Part shown: in pieces, positions 13,399 to 64,000 of the stretch
Numbering within the stretch: position 1 is the stretch's first letter
How the letters are laid out: each line of letters opens with the position of its first letter
From: Eulemur rufifrons
Taxonomy: Eukaryota; Chordata; Mammalia; Primates; Lemuridae
Length of the DNA stretch: 64,000 nucleotides
Assembly (NCBI RefSeq): GCF_041146395.1
Contig: NC_090985.1
Span: forward strand, 533,501 to 597,500
Direction: 5' to 3'
The notes under the pieces: model-generated
Databases searched by the model: none
Seen by the model: the letters and a program-made list of their open reading frames with translations, nothing else
Told to the model about the DNA's origin: nothing
Made by a program: the position numbers and the translations under genes

Positions 13399-13796
13399 GC
13401 CCTGCGCGGCCAGTGTCCCTCCGCGGCCAGGTGTCCCTGTGCGGCCGGGTGTCCCTGCGCGGCCGGTGTCCCTCCGCGGCCGGTGTCCCTCCGCGGCCGG
13501 TGTCTCTGCGCGGCCAGGTGTCCCTCCGCAGCCGGGTGTCCCTCCGGAGCCGAGTGTCCCTGCGCGGCCGGGTGTCCCTGCGCGGCCGGTGTCCCTGCGC
13601 GGCCGGTGTCCCTGCGTGGCCGGTGTCCCTGCGCGTCCAGGTGTCCCTCCGCAGCCGGGTGTCCCTTCGGGGCCGGGTGTCCCTGCGTGGCCGGTGTCCC
13701 TGCGCGTCCAGGTGTCCCTCCGCAGCCGGGTGTCCCTTCGGGGCCGGGTGTCCCTCCGCGGCCAGTGTCCCTGCGTGGCCGGTGTCCCTCCGTGGT
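13399..13796 (+). repeat. Minisatellite, about 18-bp GC-rich unit
   Basis: Around 22 degenerate copies of an unit of the form ggtgtccctgcgcggcc (17-19 bp; variants ccgcagccggg, gcgtccag). Unit lengths vary, so all forward frames stay open over it. This explains the overlapping Arg/Pro/Val-rich frames on both strands. Confidence 0.95.
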
Positions 13797-14439
13797 GCTG
13801 TCAGCCCGCCCACCCTCTGTCGGAGCGCGCGGTGCGTTGCGGAAAGTGCGGGTTTGTTTCCTCGTTTCCGCAAGGCCACGCCCCCTTCCAGGTGCCCGGC
13901 AGGTGCTGTCAGCGTTGGTTGAGCGGATGGAGCGATGGTGGCTGGGTTGACAGCGGGAAGAATTTTCTGTAAAAACCCAAAGGTCCGATAATGGGTTCTT
14001 TGCCTGGGCCCGGCGTCCGGCGTCGCTGGAAAGACCCCGGGTTGTAGCCACAGCACGCGGAGGTTGTCCTTTGCTTGTGGGTCGTGGCAGGTTGGTCCCC
14101 AGGCCTGTCTCTTGCCGTCGGCCTCCGGAGGCGTCTCCGCGGTGCTGGTCCCGGGAGCCACCGAGCCGAGTCCGCGCCGCCCGGTCCCGGCCGCCTCCTT
14201 CCCGGCTCCCTTGCGGGCAGCCCGGGGACCCGCCACCCGCAGCTGCCGTCTGTGACCCGCAGCTGCCGTCTGGTCTGTCCACAGCCGGGCTCCTTTGCTT
14301 GGTCCCCTGGGCTCCCCCGCCTGCCGTCTTCGTCACCCTGCTGTGCCATTCTGTGGGTTGGGACAAACGCGCAGAATCACGGATCTGCCACCAAAGTCCA
14401 CCGCCCCGAATCCTCCTGTGCTGCGCCCTCTCCAGCCCT

Positions 14440-15104
14440 GCCGACCGCACGTTTGTTCTCTGTCCTTAGAATGTTGCCTTTCCGGAATGTCACGTGGTCG
14501 CCTTTCCGGTCTGGCTGCTGTCCCGTGGCCGTGCGCACGTGACACCCACCCCTGTCGTGGGAGCCGCCGGCTGGCCCTTGGCTGTGCCCTGTGCCACGGT
14601 TTGCTCGTCACCAGCTGAAGCATTTCGTGGTGTTTTCGCTGTTTCGTGCTTGTGAATAAATGCTCTGTGAGCGTTTGCATTCGGGTGTTTTGTGAATATG
14701 TTTTCATTCCTCTCGGGTGACTGTGCAGGGGTGGGGTTGCCGGGTCACACGTGGGTGTACCTGTAACTGCATGAAGGACTCCAGGCCGGCTTCCGAGGCA
14801 GCCGCGCCCTCCCGGGTTCCACCCGCAGCCCCGGAAGGTTCTGGTTGCTCTACACCCTTGTCAGCACTTGGTGTGGCTTTTTAGAATATTGGCCATTCTA
14901 ATTAGGTCTGTAATCTAGTTCTTAGTCTGCAGTTTTGTTTGTCCACTCTTGGAGATGCTGACAGTTTAAATTGTTAGAGATGATTGGTTAAGGCTACCTT
15001 CCATGCCCATTTAAGAGTTGATTTCTTGAGGTGGAATTTGTAGGTGGTCAGAGTGAAAGGGCAGCAGAATTATCAAACCTTCCTAAAACTGTTTTCCTTC
15101 TCTC
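14440..15104 (+). mobile_element. L1 3'-end fragments
   Basis: The segment gtgaatatgttttcattcct then gggtggggttgccgggtcac, and the later cttgtcagcacttggtgtgg, tattggccattctaattagg order (to about 14960) is a classical L1M 3' UTR order. A second piece at 14990-15104 (gttgatttcttgaggtggaa, aagggcagcagaattatc) continues it. Confidence 0.65.
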
Positions 15105-15408
15105 TCTTTTTTTTTGAGACAGAATCTTGCCCTGTTCCCCCCAGCCCCCGCCCCTGGGGGTAGAGTCCATGGTGCCGTCATGGCTCATAGCCGCCTCCAA
15201 CTCTGGGCTCAAACGATCCTCCTGCCCCAGCCTCACAGATAGCTGGGACTGCAGGCATGTGCCACCATGCCCGGCTAATTTTTCTATTTTTTGTAAAGAC
15301 AGGGTCTCGCTCTTGTTCAGGCTGGCCTTGAAATCCTGACCTCGAGCGATCCTCCTGCCTCGGCCTCCCAGAGTGCCGGGGTTGCAGGTGTGAGCCACCG
15401 CGCCCGAC
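15105..15408 (-). mobile_element. Alu SINE, antisense
   Basis: A reverse-complement dimeric Alu from tttttttgagacagaatctt to gagccaccgcgcccgacc, apparently inserted in the L1 fragment. The left part has an unusual cccccgcccctgggggtaga interruption. Confidence 0.9.
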
Positions 15409-15693
15409 CCTTAAAACTTGCTGAAGAAAATGTTACACTGTTTCATTTTCTAATTTTAGAATTTAAAAAGATTTCCTATTAATTTGGTTAAATTCTTTGT
15501 GTTCGAGTTGCTGTTTGCTCGACCCGACTTGGACTGAGCAAATTCTGCTGCTCTTGTAAGTGAGATTCCCTCGATCGGTTTGCCCGACTCCTCCTTCCCC
15601 GCGGCCGGCTATGCAGTCTGGACTCACGAAACGGTGTGTTTTCAGCCCCTCATTTCACTGGCGGCTGTAACCTGTTTCTCTCCCTCCTTCCAG

Positions 15694-58301
<42,608 letters not shown>

Positions 58302-60940
58302 GCGGGCCCGGGGGCCACCCTTCCCGCCGCCACCACCAAAGTGCCGGGGAGCAGCCGGACGTCGGGGGACCTGCTGGGCACATGTCCACAGCCCTCTCCG
58401 CGCCGTGGGTCTGGCCGCCCTGTCCCGGCCGGGCTCCGTCTGACGGGTGGTGGCCGGGCCGCCCGGCTGTCTGCAGGCGAGAACCTGCCCACGGCGTCCA
58501 TGTCCATCCTCTGAACACCCTGCCTTGCCGGCGTCTCCCCGCGTCCTTGCTCCTGCGCGGTGGGCAGCTGTGTGCGCTTTCAGACGGCTGCAGAGGACGC
58601 CCCGCGCCGCAGACTCCGTGGGCCAGAGAGCAGCTGCCTCGGTGGCTCCAGGGCGGTGCGGGCACAGGGACGTCCCCGGAGACGCGGGCGCACCCGTCAT
58701 TCGTGTGGAAGTGGCCGCCACAGGATGCCCGTGACCCTCCCGCGGGGGCCACAAGCGGCCAGCCGTGCCCCGTTTCTGGGGAGCCTTCGTCCTTCCGGCA
58801 GCGGCTCCTGCCTGGGGGGCCCCGGCTGCCCAGACCCCCCCCCGCCGTTGCCAGCCTGTTCGAGACCCTCGGGCTGCTGCCCCCCGGCCCAGCCTGTGCC
58901 CGGCCTGTCTGCCCTGGGCCCCGTGGAAACTGGTCGGCTCACAGAGTCACTCTCCAGGGACGGGTGGGGCGGGATTCCGGGCAAACGGTGGGTCATCGTG
59001 CGGCTGGGCGGGCCCACCCCTGGGCTGGCCTTGGCTGGGGGGACCCAGGAGCCTTTTCTGGGGTGCTTTGCGGGCAGGGGGCAGCTGCCGAGTGGACGCT
59101 CTGGGACGGCCCAGACCCGGCTTCCTCGGGGCGGCCGTGCTCCCGGGCCAGGCAGGGCCGCTGCCAGCCCCAGGGTCGGGAGGCACCTTCGCTTGGGGCC
59201 GAGGTTGGGGTGGGCTGTCCCCAGTGTGGCCCTGGCTGCATCCTCGTCCTCAGGGACACGCGTCACGTTGCCTCTGGCCCGCCAGGCCGCCCGGGCGGGT
59301 TGTGGGAACCACCTCGCGAAGCCTGGGGAGAGGCTTTGCGCAGGGAGGGGGTTTTCACTCCATCTCTGGACCCTCCCACGTGCAGCCGCGACAGAATGTG
59401 TTCTGGCCCCGCGTCATCCACGCGAGAGAAGCCGTCTTTACCAGAATGTCTCACACCACCTGGGAAAATTGGAAATGACCCTTCATGGACGTAAACACGC
59501 TCAGACCAAGAGTCGAACCAGTGTGGTTTAAGTGCCTTTTCCCTGTCAGGGTTTTCCTGTTGTTTTCTGCTGTCACCTTCCTGGCAGTGTCACGGCAGTG
59601 TCACGGCTGAGCTGGCATTCCGTGCCTTTCTGTCTTGGGTGACGTCGGTTCGTTTTTCACTGCCCACAGAGAGCTGGTCTCTGCATTTAGCCAAAAGCCT
59701 TTGTCTCTTTTCAGGTATTAAAAACGTGTTTTATCATTGTTTTGGGGGCGGCCGTTTGGGGCCAGCTTGTTCAGGAAGTCGCCTGAGCACGGGGCGTTGC
59801 AGTCTGCCTGGGCGAGGTGGGAGACCCCTCCCCGTTCCCCACGCGGTCACCACGCCTGTCAGCCCGGGGGGCAGCAGGACGGGCCGGGGCCGAGGGTCGG
59901 GGGTCGTGGGTCGGCTCCCCCTGCCCAGGTTCCGGTTCCCGCGGGCTGTGCCGGCCCAGCCTGCTGCGTCCTGGGGCTGAGCCGCCTGCAGGGCTGGGCT
60001 GGTTCTGTCTGGTTCGCCCGTGGCCACCGTGGGAGTGTTTGCAGGCAGGTGGCAGCGGTGGCCGGGCAGGGGGGTCCTGGAGGGACGGACGGGGGGCTCT
60101 TCCTCGCTCCCCCAGAGCGCGGGACGGGGAGTGCTCGGCCTGGTTCCACTCTGGGGACCAGACGGACTGTGGGCCCCACTGTTTGCGGCCAACGCGTCCC
60201 TCCCCTGTGCCACCGTGGGCAGAGCTGCTCCGTCCCCTCCGGTGCCCTGAGGTCCCCCAGCGGCCGGGGCTGCTGCTCTGACCCTCGGCCCCGCGCCCAC
60301 CTGCGTGCCCAGTGCCGGCGCTAATGGTTGGGTTATGGGTTGAGCCTCTGTTAATGCTTTTGTATATTTTCACTACAGTTTATATTTTTATAGGCTATTT
60401 TACAAGGTTTTTCTAGATTCTGTACATCTATTTTATATAACAAGCTCTGATTTTGTGTGACTTCTGTGTATTTATGTCAACCCTGGAGTGCTCCCCCTTC
60501 CCTGCCCGCCTTCCCTCTGGCCGCGGCCGTCCCCGGCTGGCGCATGGTGGCCCATGTCCACCCCAGGTGGCCTTGGGTGCGCTGTGGCCGTGCCGACAGC
60601 CACATGATGGCAGCCAGGATGACGGAACGCTGGAGACAGTGGTCTCGGTGACACTGTGCCGACGTAGGAAGCGTCCAGACACCCCCAGCTGGGTCCCGAC
60701 CGAGTGTTCCTGTCACTGCACAAGCCCCGCCCCTCTCCGAGCTGCCGTCCTCTGTCCCTGAGCTGCCGCAGCGGGGCCTGCCCGGGACGTCCTTGCGGGT
60801 GGGGGCTGGGTGGGCCCCGGGAGGGCGAGTGAGTGTCCTGGACCACGGCGGCTTCCAGGTGGTCTCTGGCGTATTTTTGGAATATACATTTTGGAATTGT
60901 AAAACTAAAAGAAGAAATAAATTACTAATTTGTATAATAT
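58302..60940 (+). other. TBC1D2B: TBC1D2B 3' untranslated region (approximate end)
   Basis: After the stop at 58301 there is no further splice-site-flanked coding sequence. About 2 kb of GC-rich sequence is followed by AT-rich blocks (60340-60475 and 60875-60945) and a poly(A) signal. The extent is inferred from the AATAAA position, not from transcript data. Open frames of up to 370 residues in this stretch on both strands reflect high GC and lack splice or domain support. Confidence 0.75.
60916..60921 (+). terminator. TBC1D2B: TBC1D2B poly(A) signal AATAAA
   Basis: A canonical AATAAA sits inside an AT-rich block, with UGUAUAAU-like sequence at 60931 and a plausible cleavage region about 60935-60950. 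It is the first canonical hexamer after the stop codon. An ATTAAA at about 59717 (after tcaggt) could serve as a weaker proximal site. Confidence 0.75.
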
Positions 60941-60944
60941 TCTG

Positions 60945-63300
60945 CCTTGAGATGCAGCTGTCGTCACCCGGGCGGGGCTCACGGGCTCCCTCTGACCCGC
61001 CAGGCTGCCGATTCGGGGTGTCCCTGCCCTCGGTGCACTCTGGTGTCAGCCGTGGTGGCCCTGGGAGGCCGTGGCCACGGTGCAGGTGAGGGCTGGGGAC
61101 ACTGAGGCAGCAGAGCCAGCAGCCAGAGATTCCCATGTCTGGAGAAGCCCCCCAGCGGGAGAAGGGGCTCCCCTCCTTCCGCCAGCCGGGCCGTGCCCGG
61201 CCTGAGTCATGGGCTTGTTTGTCTCCTGCCTGGGCTGACAGCTCAGGCCCAGCTGCCGCTGGGGACGCCCCCAGCCATCACTGGGAAAAACACAGAATGA
61301 TTCAGACCAAATGTCCTCCCAGCGGGGGGGCCGGGGGGGGGCGGCTGCCGCCAGGAGTCCCGGACAGGCCAGGCCTGGTAAGCTCTGTCCTCTGGGGGCA
61401 CCGAGCCAGCCAGGTGAGCCGGCGAGGCCAGGGCTCCCTGCGTCACGGCAAGGCGGCAGGGGCGGAGCTGGGACAGGGACCCCAGGGCTCTCCCTGTGAC
61501 CGTGTGTGTCAGGAGCGTGTGACAGGCCCTGCCCAGCCCTCGGAAGGGCTGCCCCAAGGCCAGTTCCGACGAAGGCCGGGCGGCCGTTGCTCAGCCTGGG
61601 TCCCCAGGGCCTCCTTGCCGGCCGCTGCCGAAAACAGACAGGAAGCGCCTGACGTCCAGGGCTGGGGCTCGGACTCATGGAAGGCCCCGGTGACTCTGTG
61701 TGGCCCCAGCCGGGCCGCCCTCTGCACAGAGCCACCGGGGACCTCGTCCTCACGCGGGCGGCTCCTGAGGGCGGCCCGGAGCTCAGAACGGGAGGCGGGG
61801 CCCTTGGGCCGGTGACTCTGCTTGGGCTTCTCATCTGGAAACGGCGCGTCGACGCTGCGGTGAGGCCTGAGCCGGCGTGGTGGGCGCGGGCACGCAGGGC
61901 CCCTCGGCTCTGGTGGGCAGCCGCCCTGTGCCCACAGCCCCTCCGTCTCTCCAGGCCTGGGGACAGACACTCTGACGGCTTCAGCCTCTGACGCTGTTTC
62001 TTGGCCTCGACCCCAGAGTGGTTTTCATCCTCGCAGCCCCGCCCCCAGCGCACCCCCCCGCCCCGAGTGGCCACACACGGCCACACGCAGGGCTCCAGGG
62101 CCCCTCCTCGTGTCCATCTGGGGACGTCCCGTGCTGGAGCGCAGAATGTGAGAGGTGTGCAGGGGGCCTCTCTGACCCTCAGTGTCCCCCACTTGGAGAA
62201 GGGGAATAAACATGACACCTTCCGGGCAGATGGCTCAGGAAAGGGGCTGGTCCAAGGCTCAGCCGGCGGGCACAGGGCCGGGCCTGGGGGGGCAGACCGT
62301 GCACCCCCCGCCAGGTCCCCTGCAAAGCACCTCCTCGTCCACCTGCTCCCTGCGTGTGTCGCCACCTGGCTTCGTGGGACTCGCTGTTACGGGCAGGAAA
62401 GGGCTGTGGGGAGGCGGGTGCCACGTGGCTGGACCACGGGTCAGTGTGGCAGGAGCCTGGGGCCGGGGGGTGACCGGGGGAAGGGGCCACTGAGTCGCTG
62501 CACCCGGCCCAGCCCGTCCGTGAGCACCGGGGAGATGACGGGACGGACACGCTGTACCTGCTCCTCCCCCACCTCCTGCAGCAGACGCCAGGGAGGTGCC
62601 CACGGGGACCCCAGGCCCGTCACGGGGGGCAGTTCCTGTGGGCGTCGGGCTTGCTTGGGGTGCGTGTGGCTCCATCCCTGTGACACGGGTCTCCGAGGAC
62701 CTCAGTGGGGGCCCGGCAGGAGGCACAGAGCAAGTCGGGGTGTGGCGGGGACCACGGTGGGGGGGCCACGTTGTGCGCAGGGACCACAGTCATGGGGGCC
62801 GCGCCGTGCCCCCCGCCCCGCCGCCCACCCCTCTGCAGACAGGCCCCCTGGGGAAGCCGCCCACCCGGCTTCAGAGGCCGCCGCGCCCACCAGGCACCCG
62901 CCTCGCACGGGCCACGTCGCTGCCGTCTCCCCGGCGACCCCCCAGCAGAGAGCAAAGCTGCCATCTCCCCGGCGACCCCCCAGCAGAGAGCAAAGCTGCC
63001 ATCTCCCCGGCGACCCCCCAGCAGAGAGCAAAGCTGCCATCTCCCCGGCGACCCCCCAGCAGAGAGCAAAGCTGCCGTCTCCCCAGCGACCCCCCAGCAG
63101 AGAGCAAAGCTGCCGTCTCCCCGGCGACCCCCCAGCAGAGAGCAAAGCTGCCGTCTCCCCAGCGACCCCCCAGCAGAGAGCAAAGCTGCCGTCTCCCCGG
63201 CGCAGGGATGGGGGGGACGGGGGCTTCCGGCAGAGGTTGGGGGGGGGTTGACTCGAGATTCCCCGAATCCAAGACGAAGCCAAGCTGTGCTTCAGACTGG
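60945..63300. other. Intergenic region between convergent TBC1D2B and ADAMTS7
   Basis: About 2.4 kb of very GC-rich sequence between the two 3' ends. It includes MIR-like scraps (near 61810-61865 and 62130-62215) and a 38-bp minisatellite (62919-63202). Large overlapping frames on both strands (for example 61046-62365 minus, 62001-63251 plus) are GC-driven and contain the minisatellite. None shows a recognisable domain or splice-bounded structure. Confidence 0.75.
62919..63202 (+). repeat. Minisatellite, exactly 38-bp unit
   Basis: Seven full copies at a strict 38-bp period (62919, 62957, 62995, 63033, 63071, 63109, 63147) and a partial copy at 63185-63202. The unit begins gctgcc(a/g)tctccccggcga and contains cagcagagagcaaa. 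Variation is confined to about two positions (atct/gtct, cggcga/cagcga). It lies between the convergent 3' ends. Confidence 0.97.
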
Positions 63301-63483
63301 TAGATGCTCGTTTATGCAAAATAATAATAAACGTTACACGAACTGTCAGCATAAAAAAATACCCTTCTGGGGGGGGGTTAGCACCATCAGGGCGCAGGGG
63401 CAGGGGCAGGGCCACCGGCCCGCGGCGGGCGCTGAGGTCAGTGTCGGTCGGTCTGGACCCGCCCGGGTCAGGCTGGGGTCGGG
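63300..63483 (-). other. ADAMTS7: ADAMTS7 3' UTR (approximate)
   Basis: This is sequence downstream of the minus-strand stop. An AT-rich stretch at 63305-63355 follows a G-rich run, and on the minus strand it contains CATAAA (63316-63311), a weak poly(A) hexamer variant. No canonical minus-strand AATAAA (TTTATT on +) is seen before it. The end of the UTR is therefore a guess. Confidence 0.45.
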
Positions 63484-63641
63484 TCAGCGACGGGCCACCC
63501 GCTGACGGCCTCGGGAGGGGGCGGCGCGGCCGGGCGGGGCGCAGGAGCCGCAGCACTGGGCGCGGACGGTGGGCAGCTGGCAGCGGCCCAGGAGGCGCAG
63601 GGTCTCGCAGAAGCGGAAGGACAGACGATCCCGCTCGCAGC
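63484..63641 (-). CDS. ADAMTS7: ADAMTS7 last coding exon (PLAC-domain C-terminus)
   Basis: Read on the minus strand, the acceptor ctccgcctgcccAG (63643-63642) leads into GCERDRLSFRFCETLRLLG, then RCQLPTVRAQCCGSCAPP, and ends with RQRVARR and TGA (63486-63484). The cysteine pattern C-x8-C-x6-C-x8-CC-x2-C fits a PLAC domain, the short cysteine-rich end found in several secreted ADAMTS metalloproteases. The tail matches my memory of human ADAMTS7. ADAMTS7 is a secreted extracellular-matrix protease (COMP and thrombospondin substrates in the literature). Only this exon is in the window. The exon enters in phase 1, and the rest of the gene lies to the right. Confidence 0.85.
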
Positions 63642-64000
63642 CTGGGCAGGCGGAGGTGGGCGGGTCAGGGCGCCAGAGCCTGGCTCCGCCCCCCGCAGCC
63701 TCCGGGAGCAGCCCCCCAAGGGCAGGGGTCAGTCCAGTTGCTGGAGGGGCCCCCCGAACCTGGAGCTGCAGCCCCGTCCCACCTGCCCTCGGCCGACCCC
63801 CGGGACTCCGGAGAGTGGCACTGCCGGGCTCAGGCGTCTCGAGAAAAGGCCCCGAGACCCCACCCCGGACCACCCCGCCGGCCCAGGGGAAGCCAGGAAG
63901 GCGGCCCCCCAACCCCTGCCACCTGGTCTGCTCCGGCCCACCTGTCCCACCAGCACCCCCCCATCCTGCCACCTGTCCTGCCAGGGCTCTGCAGGCTACA
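63642..64000 (-). other. ADAMTS7: ADAMTS7 final intron (partial)
   Basis: This GC-rich stretch lies upstream of the ADAMTS7 last exon on the minus strand. Open frames here (for example 63729-63956) are Gly/Arg-rich and show no ADAMTS cysteine pattern, so I read it as intron reaching the window edge. Confidence 0.6.

Noticed and set aside
12397..14450. Minus-strand frames of 332 and 415 codons
   Set aside because: The second runs through the 18-bp minisatellite and the first is in the same CpG-rich block. Neither has recognisable domains.
14650..14665. AATAAA at about 14655 and another near 8420 as poly(A) sites
   Set aside because: Both lie in L1 3'-end sequence inside intron 1, far from any coding end.
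61046..62365. 439-codon minus-strand frame between the genes, considered as more ADAMTS7 or a new gene
   Set aside because: It lies downstream of the ADAMTS7 stop on that strand and has no cysteine pattern or splice support. High GC explains it.

Overview
This is a window of nuclear genome from a primate, very probably a strepsirrhine (lemur or loris group). The recent 7SL-derived SINEs are dimeric Alus, and several carry the long A-rich middle segment (about 40 bases with 'gaaagaaattatatggac') that I associate with strepsirrhine Alus rather than human AluS/Y. Older mammalian repeats (L2, MIR, L1M 3' ends, MaLR LTRs) fill much of the introns. I see no bacterial, CRISPR or viral-genome features.

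The main gene is TBC1D2B on the + strand, a PH-domain and TBC-domain RabGAP. Twelve coding exons can be placed to the base with consensus splice sites and matching phases (15694-15847, 24643-24811, 33373-33536, 36361-36581, 37222-37605, 45205-45315, 46269-46462, 47661-48155, 51561-51678, 52438-52623, 54125-54246, 58106-58301). Joined they give 837 residues and a stop. The first coding exon (start codon, N-terminal half of the PH domain) lies upstream, so bases 1-15693 are the 3' part of intron 1. The 3' UTR runs from 58302 to about 60940, with an AATAAA at 60916.

At the right edge, on the - strand, is the last coding exon of a second gene (63484-63641). It encodes a cysteine-rich PLAC-type C-terminus that I recognise as ADAMTS7. 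The two genes converge tail to tail with about 2.5 kb between the TBC1D2B poly(A) site and the ADAMTS7 stop.

The unusual part of the window is tandem repetition. There are at least eight minisatellites: 13.4 kb (about 18 bp unit), 20.0 kb (16 bp), 25.95 kb (exactly 37 bp, grown from an L1 3' end), 37.8-40.4 kb (22/23 bp, about 115 copies), 40.8-42.1 kb (12/13 bp purine-rich), 44.5 kb (exactly 49 bp, grown inside an Alu), 48.2-48.6 kb (17/18 bp) and 62.9 kb (exactly 38 bp). The 37.8-42.1 kb pair occupies over half of one 7.6-kb intron and has no stops in any forward frame. This explains the approximately 1000-residue open frames there; they are repeat translations, not genes. Combined with the GC-rich, Arg/Gly/Ala-shifted coding exons, this suggests a recombination-active or subtelomeric location (inference). 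I found no convincing new gene system. The most interesting signals are the repeat-born minisatellites and the in-frame open minisatellites that directly follow two TBC1D2B exons.
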